The notes beneath the pieces are model-generated. The model ran no database searches and was not told the DNA's origin. It saw only the letters and a list, made by a program, of their open reading frames with translations. Of a stretch of DNA of 64,000 bases, positions 46,974-57,824 are shown in pieces. Source of the stretch: Glebionis coronaria (Eukaryota; Streptophyta; Magnoliopsida; Asterales; Asteraceae); assembly GCA_025667525.1 (NCBI GenBank), contig CM046876.1:566615469-566679468 (forward strand). Direction: 5' to 3'. A program made the translations under genes and the position numbers. Positions within the stretch are counted from its first letter, which is position 1. Every line of letters begins with the position of its first letter.

Positions 46974-47779
46974 CCTAGAATCATATCTTAATTGCATAAG
47001 TAATAATAATTGAGTCAGACTCCGCACTGAAAAACATCAAATCAATGATCCTGTTAAGCCATGTTCAACTTCTACTAGTTATAAAGCTAAATTGAGTTCC
47101 AACTTGAAAGTTGAACAAGTTGTTGTTCCAGGAAAAGGCCACCTGCAATAAGGAATTGCATCTTAGAGCTTGCATCAGTGACCACATGGGAAAAAATTAT
47201 GAAGAAGAAAATTGGAAAATCCTAATCAATCAATGTAAAAACGATTGATATGTTATCTTGTATCTTTTGTAGAAAGTTTAGATGTTGCTTACGTTTGGGT
47301 TGTATTTTGGTTTTGACTTTTTTAAGTCAACCTTCTATGAAGTACCATTTCTGTTGGTCTAAATGATCACTACTTATTGTGCTTCTGATTGTGGTAGTGT
47401 TGCGTCTAGAAGTTTAGATGACCAAGCAACAATACATATACCAGCTAAGGTTTTTAGGAGTGTTTGGGTTTAGGTCATAATTGGCCAATCATTTTGCACA
47501 ACACACCAACTAGAATTTAAGGGTTCAAAACCTAGGTTTTAGGAATTGAAACTTGGTACACTCTTAGAAAAGGTGGTGAAGTAATTCTGTTTGAGGTTTG
47601 CTTGGAATTTAGATCTGAATTGTAGCTTATAGGGTAAATTCTAAGATGTTCATACTAAACAATGAGTTTGTAAACAACAAGTAGCAACTACAACTAAGAC
47701 AAGTAAACAACAAGCAACAAATGATACTCAACTTACATTAACACTTACACTCAAATTACATTACCATTTACACCACTAC

Positions 47780-48659
47780 CATTTCTGATAAATGTGTCCT
47801 TCCTGAAAACCTTAACTAGGTTTTTTAGTAATATTAAGATAATGGATGTATGGTTTAGGAGTGAACACCGAGACGTTACGAAGAATCAAAGCAGCTCCTA
47901 TAATAATAATATCTTTTTTAAAATCCTCTGCGGCAAGGACTTTGTGATGAATTGCACCAGAAAGAGACCCCGAAAGGTATTTGAGTGTTATTGTTAGATC
48001 ACCAAAATCATTTGGAGTACAAGACTTGATTATCGCAGTCACTTGCTCAAGTTTTCCATTCTTAAGAAAGTTCTTGACATTGCCTAAACACCCACTCACA
48101 ATACCCTCATTAAAATTCATAAACTCTACCGTGCTAACCCACGGGCCACGACTAAAATCTTCATCCTCGCCAACATCCTCAATAACTTTCTTAATATACT
48201 CTTGTGTGGATATCATGACCTCCTGGGCACATTCTCGGCTATCCGCTAATTTACGAATTTTGGCTACTTGAATAATACCAGCGGGGCCTGGTATTATCCT
48301 AACCGTTTTTGCATCTGAATCAACAATGAGGTTTTACAATGAAATAATGGTTTTAGTGGTGGTGGTTGTCCAAACCGGATTTTCACGCAAATATCAACAT
48401 TGTGGTTGTCAACAATTGGGTGTTGCGCTGAAACTATGGCTTCGGTGATGATGGTCCTAATTAGATTTTTATCACAATTATTAACATTGGGTTTATCAAC
48501 AATTGGGTTTTCCGATGCAACTATGAGTTTGGTGGTGGTGATTCTGGCAACATTATGTTGGATGTTGCATGGACAAATGCATGGAGTTAGTCGGAGATCA
48601 GAATCGTTTATATCAAGCGATAATACCCAATCATGATCATCATATTGTGGTGAATTCAT
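47780..48659 (-). pseudogene. HROB-like homologous-recombination OB-fold gene fragment, captured
   Basis: The minus strand begins at 48,659 with a short acidic start (DDHDWVLSLDINDSDLRLTP). It continues in another frame with IIPGPAGIIQVAKIRKLA near 48,300-48,245 and then EDFSRGPWVSTVEF, GCLGNVKNFLKNGKL, IKSCTPNDFGDLTITL and ALILRNVSVF. This is the wording of the OB-fold domain of plant HROB (MCM8IP-like) proteins, which recruit the MCM8-MCM9 helicase in recombination in animals. One frameshift lies upstream of the PGPAG motif. Another near 47,828 hides a tail reading NLVKVFRKD. The copy is therefore broken, lies inside the TIRs of a Mutator-like element, and was probably captured from a host gene. 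Confidence 0.7.
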
Positions 48660-48714
48660 TTTGAAACTGCCTGAAACGAAGTGTCAAACAACCATTATCA
48701 TGTTGTGCAAACTA

Positions 48715-48993
48715 GGTCTTGTGGTTTTAATGGCGGGAAAAACCTTTTGGGGACGTGTTTCGCATGAAACGAAAGGTGGGAAAAGGAATTTGGATGCAAA
48801 TGATCGGAAATGACAAAAATATCCTCACGTGCATGGCACGCGAGGGAGTTAACTAGGGTTAAGTTGTGAAAGATATAAAATATCGACTTAGAGGTTTTTT
48901 TGCATGAAAATGAAAAGTATAGTAGCAAATATCCGGGAACTTTCCACTCAGTGGCAAATTTGCAAAGTTGATGGACGAAATTTACAGTTTACC
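48715..48993 (-). repeat. Right terminal inverted repeat of the Mutator-like element
   Basis: This is the reverse complement of 45,453-45,740 with scattered differences. Confidence 0.8.
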
Positions 48994-49831
48994 AAAAAAA
49001 AATATTTAGGACAACACAAGGACATACTTATTCAGAGATCAATATATCAGTGTCACCTACATTTAATCGTAAAATTTTAAATATACACAATTCCCAAAGG
49101 TTTCACCAACATTATGATATTATACCTAAACAGTTCATGGGGCTTAAGTGTTTAATTGAAAATGTAGTACCAAACAGGATCTTGAGTACTAACAATATAA
49201 CATTACCTAGTTCTCAAGGATCAAACTTGTAACATTTATTTATTGTTGTATTTTTTCTAATACTCCGTAGTTTATCACAGATCCTGAGATTATATTGGAT
49301 GTACAAACTAAGGTCTGATTGAACTAACCATGTAACAAAAGTCAGTTTTCAAGGACCATACGCGCAATACAAGTTTACATTAATCATCCCTTCATACTAC
49401 CTTTTGTTGCAAAAGTCATCCCATTAGTTACATAAATAGTCCTTTTTATTTAGCGACAATTACAGAATCCAACCCTAGAACAAAAAATGTAACATAATTT
49501 AGTCCCTGAGATTTCACTGCCGTTGCATAACATCCTCGTATACTTACAAGGACCAATGTGTAATATAAATTTACAAAGTCATATACTGTCCCTCCAGATT
49601 ATCATTGATTGAGGAAATCCTTCATATGAGAGTTACATAAATAGTTCATCCCGTCTAATGGTCGTTACTAAATTTTTCCCAAAGGATTCACAAGGTAACA
49701 TAAATTAACACTTTGTAAACTTACATGAACAACCGCTGAGGTTTTAGTGCCGTCACGTAACATGTCCCCAAGTACTAACAAAGGAATAGAACCCACTTAA
49801 CAGGTACCAAACATGTAACATTTATTTTATC
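48994..49831. other. Spacer between the Mutator-like and hAT-type elements
   Basis: This is AT-rich and noncoding. A loose motif of the form GTTACATAAATAGTYC recurs near 49,427 and 49,632, with related GTAACATAA pieces near 49,488 and 49,692. It is probably an old repeat. I see no gene. Confidence 0.4.
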
Positions 49832-49839
49832 ATATGAAC
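49832..49839. repeat. Left 8-bp target duplication ATATGAAC
   Basis: It matches 53,591-53,598 exactly. Eight bases is the duplication length of the hAT superfamily. Confidence 0.9.
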
Positions 49840-50089
49840 TAGAGGTGGCAATTTCAACCCATTCCACCAAAAGTAGGCTATTTGGGTTAAATTTCATAAC
49901 CTTATTGGTTGAAATGGGTTGAGCAAAAAATAGAGTGATGGGTCAAATGGGTCAACCACTTTCTTTGTCTAAAATGAAGTTTGGGTCAAATGGGTTTGAG
50001 AATGGGTCAAATGGGTTTAAAAATAGGTCACATGGTTCCTATTATTGTACCAAAAACCCAATAGTCTAAAAAGTTAGTTTTATTATTAA

Positions 50090-51283
50090 GTCACTAAATT
50101 TACGTTTTCGTCAGTAAGTTTACGTAGTCGTCAGAAAATTTACGTTTTCGTTTGTAAATTTACGTTTTCGTCAGTAAGTTTACGTATTCGTCAGAAAATT
50201 TACGTTTTCGTCAGTAAATTTACGTATTCGTCAGAAAGTTTACGTTCTCGTTAGTAAATTTACGTTTTCGTCAGTAAATTTAGGTATTCGTCAGAATATT
50301 TACGTTTTCGTCAGTAAATTACGTTTTCGTCAGTAAATTACGTTTTCGTCAGTAAATTTACGTTTTTGTCAGAAATTTTACGTATTCGTCAGAAAATTTA
50401 CGTTTTCTTCAATAAATTTACGTAGTCGTCAGAAAATTTACGTTTTCGTTTGTAAATTTACGTTTTCGTCAGTAAGTTTACGTATTCGTCAGAAAATTTA
50501 CGTTTTCGTCAGTAAATTTACGTATTCGTCAGAAAGTTTACGTTCTCGTTAGTAAATTTACGTTTTCGTCAGTAAATTTAGGTATTCGTCAGAATATTTA
50601 CGTTTTCGTCAGTAAATTACGTTTTCGTCAGTAAATTACGTTTTCGTCAGTAAATTTACGTTTTTGTCCGAAATTTTACGTATTCGTCAGAAAATTTACG
50701 TTTTCTTCAGTAAATTTACGTTTTCGTCATTAAATTTACGTAGTCGTCAGAAAATTTACGTTTTCGTTTGTAAATTTACGTTTTTGTCAGTAAAATTACG
50801 TATTCGTCAGAAAATTTACGTTTTCTTCAGTAAATGTACGTTTTCGTCAGTAAATTTACGCATTCGTCAGAAAATTTATGTTTTCGTCAGTAAATTTACG
50901 TATTCGTCAGAAAATTTACGTTTTCGTCAGTAAATTTACGTTTTCGTCAGTTAATTTACATATTCGTCCGAAAATTTACGTTTCCGTCAGTAAATTTACG
51001 TTTTCGTCAGTAAATTTACGTATTCGTCATAAAATTTACGTTTTCGTCAGTAAATTACGTTTTCGTTAGTAAATTTACGTTTTCGTCAGAAATTTTACGT
51101 ATTCGTCAGAAAATTTACGTTTTCTTCAGTAAATATACGTATTCGTCAGTAAATTTTCATTTTCGTCAGTAAATTTACGTTTTCATCAGTAAATTTACGT
51201 TTTCGTCAAGAAATTTACGTTTTCGTCAGAAAATTTACGTTTTCGTCAGTAAATTCACGTATTCGTCAGAAAATTCACGTTTT
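50090..51283 (+). repeat. Left arm of the 20-bp satellite, about 60 units
   Basis: The unit is GTAAATTTACGTTTTCGTCA with point variants (TATTCG, TAGTCG, AGAAAATTT). A higher-order period of about 298 bp is seen: the rare word TACGTAGTCG occurs at 50,121, 50,419 and 50,738. Long frames here are products of the period and are not genes. Confidence 0.95.
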
Positions 51284-53390
51284 GACGAAAACGTAAATTT
51301 ACTGACGAAAACGAAAATTTTCTGACGAAAACGTAAATTTACTGTTTAAAACGTAAATCTTCTGACGAAAACGTAAATTTTCTGACAAAAACTTAAATTT
51401 ACTGACGAAAACGTAAATTTAATGACGAATACGTAAATTTACTTACGAAAACGTAAATTTACTGACGAAAATGTAAAGTTTCTGACGAAAACGTAAATTT
51501 ACTGACGAAAACGTAAATTTTCTAACGAAAACGTAAGTTTTGTGACGAAAACGTGAATTTTCTGACGAATATGTGAATTTACTGACGAAAACATAAATTT
51601 TCTGACGAAAACGTTAATTTACTGACGAAAACGTAAATTTACTGACGAAAACCGAAAATTTACTGACGAAAACGTAAATTTACTGACGAAAATGAAAATT
51701 TACTGACGAATACGTATATTTACTGACGAAAACGTAAATTTTCTGACGAATACGTAAATTTACAGACGAAAACATAAATTTACTGACGAAAACCGAAAAT
51801 TTACTGACGAAAACGTAAATTTACTGACGAAAATGAAAATTTACTGACAAATACGTATATTTACTGACGAAAACGTAAATTTTCTGACGAATACGTAAAG
51901 TTTCTGGCGAAAACTTAAATTTACTGACGAAAACGTAAATTTACTGACGAAAACGTAAATTTTCTGACGAATACGTAAATTTTATGACGAATACGTAAAT
52001 TTACTTACGAAAACGTAAATTTACTGACGAAAACGTAAGTTTTCTGACGAAAACGTAAGTTTTCTGACGTAAACGTGAATTTTCTGACGAATACGTGAAT
52101 TTACTGACGAAAACATAAATTTTCTGACGAAAACGTTAATTTACTGACGAAAACGTAAATTTACTGACGAAAACCGAAAATTTACTGACGAAAACGTAAA
52201 TTTACTGACGAAAATGAAAATTTACTGACGAATACGTATATTTACTGACGAAAATGTAAATTTTCTGACGAATACGTAAATTTACTGACGAAAACGTAAA
52301 TTTACTGACGAAAACCGAAAATTTACTGACGAAAACGTAAATTTACTGACGAATACGTATATTTACTGACGAAAACGTAAATTTTATGACGAATACGTAA
52401 ATTTTATGACGAATACGTAAATTTACTGACGAAAACGTAAATTTAGTGACGAAAACGTAAATTTTCTGACGAATACGTAAATTTTATGACGAATGCGTAA
52501 ATTTACTTACAAAAACATAAATTTACTGACGAAAACGTAAAGTTTCTGACGAAAACGTAAATTTACTGACGAAAACGTAAATTTTCTGACGAATACGTGA
52601 ATTTTCTGACGAATACGTGAATTTAGTGACGAAAACGTAAATTTTCTGACGAAAACGTAAATTTACTGACGAAAACGTAAGTCTTCTGACGAAAACGTGA
52701 ATTTTCTGACGAATACGTGAATTTACTGACGAAAACATAAATTTTCTGACGAAAACATAAATTTTCTGACGAAAACGTAAATTTATTGACGAAAACGTAA
52801 ATTTACTGACGAAAACCGACAATTTACTGACGAAAACGTAAATTTACTGACGAAAATGAAAATTCACTGACGAATACGTATATTTACTGACGAAAACGTA
52901 AATTTTCTGACGAATACGGAAATTTACTGACGATAACGTAAAGTTTCTGGCGAAAACTTAAATTTACTGACGAAAATGTAAATTTACTGACGAAAACGTA
53001 AATTTTCTGACGAATACGTAAATTTTCTGACGAAAACGTTAATTTTCTAACGAATACGTGAATATACTGAGGAAAACATAAATTTTCTGACGAAAACGTA
53101 AATTTTCTGACGAAAACGTAAATTTACTGACGAAAACGTAATTTTTTTGACGAAAACGTAAATTTACTGAAGTAAACATAAAATTTTCTGACGAAAACGT
53201 AAATTTACTGACGAAAACGTGAATTTTCGAAAACGTGAATTTTCTGACTAAAACGTATATTTACAGACGAAAACGTAAATTTACTGAAAAAAACATAAAT
53301 TTACTGACGAAAACGTAAAAATACTGATGAAAACGTAAAAAAATCGATGAAAAACTTAAAAAAACTGACCAAAACGTAGAAATCGAACGA
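51284..53390 (-). repeat. Right arm of the 20-bp satellite, inverted, about 100 units
   Basis: From about 51,284 the unit reads TGACGAAAACGTAAATTTAC, the reverse complement of the left arm. A multi-unit block that contains ACCGAAAATTTACTGACG recurs near 51,650, 51,790, 52,170, 52,312 and (diverged) 52,814, which shows block duplication. Units decay towards the right end. Confidence 0.95.
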
Positions 53391-53590
53391 ATACAGATAA
53401 AAACGTTTGAACATGTTAAAAGATAGGGAAATATTGTAAGTTAGTGGGTTGACCCGACCCAAACCATTTGACCCATAACCCATTTGACCCATTATTAAAT
53501 GATGACCCATTTGACCCATAACCCATTTGACCCACAACCCATTTGACCCATGAACCAAACCCAACCAAACTAACCCATTTGCCACCTCTA

Positions 53591-53598
53591 ATATGAAC
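53591..53598. repeat. Right 8-bp target duplication ATATGAAC
   Basis: It matches 49,832-49,839. Confidence 0.9.
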
Positions 53599-56079
53599 AA
53601 TATGAACAAGAATAAAAAATTTATAAAAAAAGGATGATGATTGGGTGAGTCACATGGGTCGGCTTGACATCATCATATCTGGCCACGACTTCTCCTCTTT
53701 CCGATGTTTCCAACATTCAAACATCACGTGCTCTTTTTCTTTATTTTTCATTTTAACCCTTCTATAAATCCTTTTCTTAAATTCTTTCCCCTGACTTTTG
53801 TTTTTCATATTATATTATAAAATATGTTCTAATCTTACAGATCAATGTCTGACAATAATTCAAATCCTATCTCTTTATACAGTTTTTTAACTTTCAAACT
53901 AATTTGAAAACACATGATCTCAAATAAGTTCTGTTAGCTTAATACAGAATTTTGGATCTAGTTGAGTTTCTTTTTGTATCTGGAAAAAAACTTTGACTTA
54001 AAAACGACATCTTTTATTTGAGTTCTTTGGAGGTATGACAAGTGTTGACGAGGTCTAGTATCTAGCGTATTGTTATGATTGATGGCAAAATAGAAATAAG
54101 TTGTTATGGCCGGTAAAAGATTTACTAAATATGTTCTAGTTTGAAGTACAAATAACGTACCAACATCTTTGTATTCTTGATTAGTCCAAACTTGAGAAAC
54201 TGTGTGAGATCGATGAGTTTTGAAAAACATAGAAAATTATTGGCATGTGTGTAACAGAGCGAATTAAGAATAAAAATTATGCAAGAAAGAAAGTGGATAG
54301 CCACGTGATTAACCTCACAAAATTCCCTTTTCTTCTGTCACAAGCAATATTAAAATGCTCTCTTTTTTTCATCTTCATGTTTTGAGAGCACATTGCCACA
54401 AAGTATCATATGCGAATACCCTTTTTTTTCTTTATTTTTTGTGTTCTTTTATCCTTGTAAAACTCTAACAAATAATTTCAAAATAGGTGTTTCATTATGA
54501 AAATATCTAATGGTTAAACATCATTAGCAACAGTGCTAAACCTCGCCAAAACGATGTATGAGATAACCATTAAACATCATATGGTCAAAAAAACACTAAG
54601 AGCATTGGGTACGGATGACGTCTTTGTGAAAATGTCATCCGAAAACGTTAGAAACCACATCGTAGATGGCGTTTTTTGCTTCGCGCCGTATTTGTCACAC
54701 GACGACGCGAGAAACCACACCGATCTTTGCATTTTCGTGTTCTCACGCTATCGGGATTATTTTTTTGAAAAACGGGGTCATTATAATATCAAAATTTATG
54801 GTGTTAATAAAAAAGACAGGTTTTTCACAGTGTGAAAAGTTTGATGCATGAAAAAAATTAATATAACATGTACTTTTTTCACGACTCGATACAAAAATAT
54901 CAGACCATATTTCATGCTCTAAATATCTTCATCTAAAGTACGATAGTAAATATGACTTGAAACACTAGAACATGGTAAATCTAGCCACGCTGACACACAT
55001 AACATGTAAGTGACTTATATTAAGATGAAGATAAGATTCTTTTCCATATTTAAAGGTATAACTTTCTTAATTTTAAGGGCAATTTCATATATACCCAAAT
55101 ATGTATTAAAAAATTATAAATTATGTATTTATAACTTGCATTTTGGGTATATATGAAATTAAACATAAAAATAAGATGATATTTGAAATTAATTCTTAAA
55201 ATTATGGTTATTTTATATTTAAAATTTAAAATTTTTTTGTTTATTTAAATATAACTTAATTAAAACGTAAGTACATTATGCATTTAATTGTTGTATTTTA
55301 TGTGTATATATGAAGTCAATGCGATATTTGAACAAAATCGTTCCTACAAGCGTTTGTCCAAGTGAGATATCGACGCAGCCTTATCGTTTTCACTAGAACT
55401 ATTTCGACCAAAAACATATCTTATAAGCTCGATCATTTTCAACATCCTTTCGACATATTCATACTATATGAAATAACCAACATAATTATTTGATTCCATT
55501 AAAAGATGATAACATTCGTATTAGTTTTAGAAAATAAACGTGAGAAGTGAGTATAGTATAATAATTTGGAGCACAAGATATTGAAAGATGAGATGCCAAA
55601 AGCATGTTTTTTTTTCCACTTCTCCCCCACCAAGACCATCGTCACAGCTGACAATACTAATGACTTTGGTTTAACCTTTTTTTAATAGTGTCCACACTTA
55701 CATTCCAAACTTTTTTCGTCTTCAATGACTTTTTTGCTCAATTATTTTGTCAGTCTCTCATGTAAGACATTCTTTTATACTATCAATTATATTATATAGA
55801 TTTTGAATTTTTCGATCTGTAAGCATAGGCTTTCTGAATAATGCATGTGCCACTTGGTAGAAAACATAACGACATAAGTTCAACAATAACGATACTCAAT
55901 CATCGACGCAGTGAGACTGTGTTTACCGGACAACATAACAAGCTAAAGTTCAAGAGGAGTTGAAGTTACATATATGCCAATGCCACAATAGTTTTTTGAC
56001 CTTTTAAGACCGGGTGTTGTTATGCTTTGTTATGAAAATTGTGTTGGTTTAGAAGCTGCTATTCAGATCTAGGGTTGAC
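53599..56079. other. AT-rich intergenic stretch
   Basis: I see no gene. A GC-richer patch at 54,590-54,740 carries a 100-codon frame (54,533-54,835) without protein-like features, perhaps part of an old transposon. A loose inverted pair near 55,085 and 55,140 (GGGTATATATGAAATT and its complement) suggests a small foldback. The end (about 56,010-56,079) may belong to the copia LTR that is interrupted by the Cassandra element. Confidence 0.4.
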
Positions 56080-56147
56080 TGTAACATCCCATCTACTTAA
56101 ATCATAATATTGTCCGTTTTACCCGCAGGCTTACGGCTTTACTTTGT

Positions 56148-56235
56148 GGCCCTCTTGTAATTACTTCTCGGCTGGTCACTCAACCTAGTATTACTCTGAC
56201 ATAAGCACGCTTAACTGCCAGTTCTTAAGAACCCC
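56148..56235 (-). other. 5S-rRNA-like segment in the left Cassandra LTR
   Basis: The minus strand contains GCAGTTAAGCGTGCTT and a run like AGAGTAATACTAGGTTGAGTGACC, which follow plant 5S rRNA including its internal promoter region. This is a retroelement copy and not a functional 5S gene. Confidence 0.85.
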
Positions 56236-56495
56236 ACTTGCAGTAGACCACAAAACGCGTTGTGTCATGAGAAGACGACTGTTATCTTATAAACCATGGA
56301 TCTCTCCTGGCCACAACCGATGTAGGATTTGCCTAGGGTGTCACAATCACCCCCCTTCGGGACTCATCGTCCTCGATAAGGTTTGCCCCACCATCCCGAA
56401 CGGCTCAGGAGTGGCTTTGATACCACTTGTAACATCCCGTCTACTCAGACCACAATATTGTCCGCTTTGCCCGTAGGCTCACGACTTTGCTTTGT

Positions 56496-56582
56496 GGTCC
56501 TCTTGTAAGTACTTCCCGGCTGGTCACCCAACCTAGTACTACTCTGACACGAGCACGCTTAACTGTCAGTTCCTAAGAACCC
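56496..56582 (-). other. 5S-rRNA-like segment in the right Cassandra LTR
   Basis: This copy is closer to 5S rRNA than the left one: AGAGTAGTACTAGGTTGGGT on the minus strand. It lies in the 5' LTR relative to transcription. Confidence 0.85.
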
Positions 56583-56693
56583 CACTTGCAGTAGACCATA
56601 AAACGCGTTGTGTGATAAGAAGACGATTGTTATCTTATGAACCATGAATCTCTCCTGGCCACAGCCAATGTGGAATTTGCCTAGGGTGTCACA

Positions 56694-57824
56694 TTGATAT
56701 TTGCCTCATTGGTCATTCATCTCTTTAAAATACTATGTGTATTTTTTTTCTTAATCATCTCCAAAAGTTGATAAATCTGATTTTGACTGATTTTGATTTT
56801 AGGTCTTGATCAATAATTTATTGTACGTTTGTTTCATTGTAAGTGGGGTTTTGTATTTTCAGATAACATCCATTTGAGAAGTATTATGTTTTTTTGTAAT
56901 TGTAGACAAGCATCCGTGTTGGGACTTCTCATTTGTGTTTATATTGTTATAATAAAAGTGAATCATCATTAGAAGTAGTTGGTTGGGTGATCTATTGTAG
57001 TTTTGTTACCATTTTTACATGGTATCAGAACTTTAGGTTACTTTTTTTTAGCTTTAATTGTTGGTTGATTAACGATCACATTGATTTAGGAAATTTTCTT
57101 GAAACCTTCATATTTGGAGATTCTTGGATATTGACAGTTCTTGACGTTTATTGGGTTGCTAATTTTTTGATTAACTAGGTAGTTGATCGATTTTAGGGGT
57201 CAATTTAAAGAAACCCTAAATGTTCAATTTGGGGGTTTCTTGATCTTGTGCTTTTGTGGATTCTCTAGGTTCATCGTGGTTCTAATTTCTCTAGACTAAG
57301 TGAATCTAGAGTGATTGGTTGTCTTTCGTTGCTTATTCGCACTGTAAGTCTTTTTTTTCTTTAAGAGATACAATACAATTTTTTTCATTAGTGGAGTGCA
57401 AACAAGTTGACTAACATCTTGACCGACCATCGTGAGTGGTTTATACATGTTAATATGTTATGGTCAGCCCCAATCTCACTGATGGGAAGTTAGTGGATCT
57501 TGGGTGCGAGTTAATGTAGTATCTAGGCTGAGTTTAGTTTGAGTTGAGGATATGATAGAGTAGTATTGTGGAGTTGCAACATCAAAGGTGGTTTGTTATT
57601 TTTGGTTTTTAGTGTTTCTTACATATGTTTGGTTTGTTTTATTTGGTTTGTTGTTCTTGTTTGGTTTATGTTGAGTTTCTTGTTTTAGTGGCTATTTTCT
57701 GCTCTTTGTTATCATAACTATATTGATTAGTTCATTAAAGCAGGGTAATCCTCGACATTGAATGCCAGTCATTCTAATGGTACTCCATTGATCACTATCA
57801 AGTTAACTGGTGTTGAAAATGTTG
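56694..57824 (+). pseudogene. Copia 5' fragment: LTR end, primer site, leader, start of gag
   Basis: A probable LTR end (...TTTTTACA at 57,019) is followed at once by TGGTATCAGAAC (57,020-57,031), a primer-binding-site motif. The leader runs to about 57,755. Then the frame reads NASHSNGTPLITIKLTGVEN (57,758-57,824), the typical N terminus of copia Gag, and breaks off where TGTTGGGAAG begins. The Cassandra element lies in the LTR part of this fragment. Confidence 0.6.

Larger units (their letters stand above)
45453..48993. mobile_element. Mutator-like element (Pack-MULE type) with long inverted repeats
   Basis: The left end, GGGTAAATTGCAAATTTCG (45,453 on), and the inverted right end (to 48,993) match over about 280 bp. 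Shared blocks include the reverse complements of GGATATTTGGCATTATGC, CATGAAACG and CACGTCCCC. Long TIRs of this kind with captured gene pieces fit the Mutator superfamily. The 9-bp flanks (AAAAGAATT and an A run) do not match well, so the target duplication is unproven. No transposase is visible. Inside lie ORFs on both strands, including an HROB-like pseudogene. Confidence 0.75.
49840..53590. mobile_element. Non-autonomous hAT-type element filled with a palindromic satellite
   Basis: This 3,751-bp element has 12-bp TIRs TAGAGGTGGCAA (left) and TTGCCACCTCTA (right) and an 8-bp duplication ATATGAAC. Both subterminal zones repeat GGGTCAAATGGGTT-like words in inverted orientation (49,865-50,035 and 53,440-53,580), as expected for transposase binding sites. 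The rest (about 50,090-53,390) is a minisatellite in two head-to-head arms. No transposase or other gene is present. Confidence 0.85.
56080..56693 (-). mobile_element. Cassandra-type TRIM retrotransposon
   Basis: This 614-bp element has two 266-bp LTRs (56,080-56,345 and 56,428-56,693). On the minus strand each LTR runs TGTGACACCC...GGGATGTTACA and carries a 5S-rRNA-like segment. The 82-bp internal part has the primer site TGGTATCAAAGCC next to the 5' LTR and a purine tract AAGGGGGGTGAT next to the 3' LTR. The flanks TTGAC (56,075-56,079) and TTGAT (56,694-56,698) are a duplication with one change. It codes for nothing, as known for Cassandra, which needs enzymes of other elements. Confidence 0.9.

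Noticed and set aside
45444..49002. A 9-bp target duplication of the Mutator-like element.
   Set aside because: AAAAGAATT on the left and an A run on the right agree at only about six of nine positions, and A-rich DNA makes this uninformative.
50664..52822. Several frames of 60-100 codons with repeated FSSVNLRIRQKIYVFVSK-like peptides on both strands.
   Set aside because: They follow the 20-bp satellite, where three units make 60 bp and keep the frame. They are not genes.
50090..53390. A CRISPR-like array.
   Set aside because: Units are contiguous without unique spacers, the context is a plant hAT-type element and there are no cas genes.
54533..54835. A 100-codon ORF in the spacer right of the hAT-type element.
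   Set aside because: It has no recognisable motif, its composition is unlike nearby genes, and AT-rich spacers give such frames by chance.
56148..56582. Functional 5S rRNA genes.
   Set aside because: The 5S-like segments lie inside paired LTRs with a tRNA primer site and a purine tract, so they belong to a Cassandra element.
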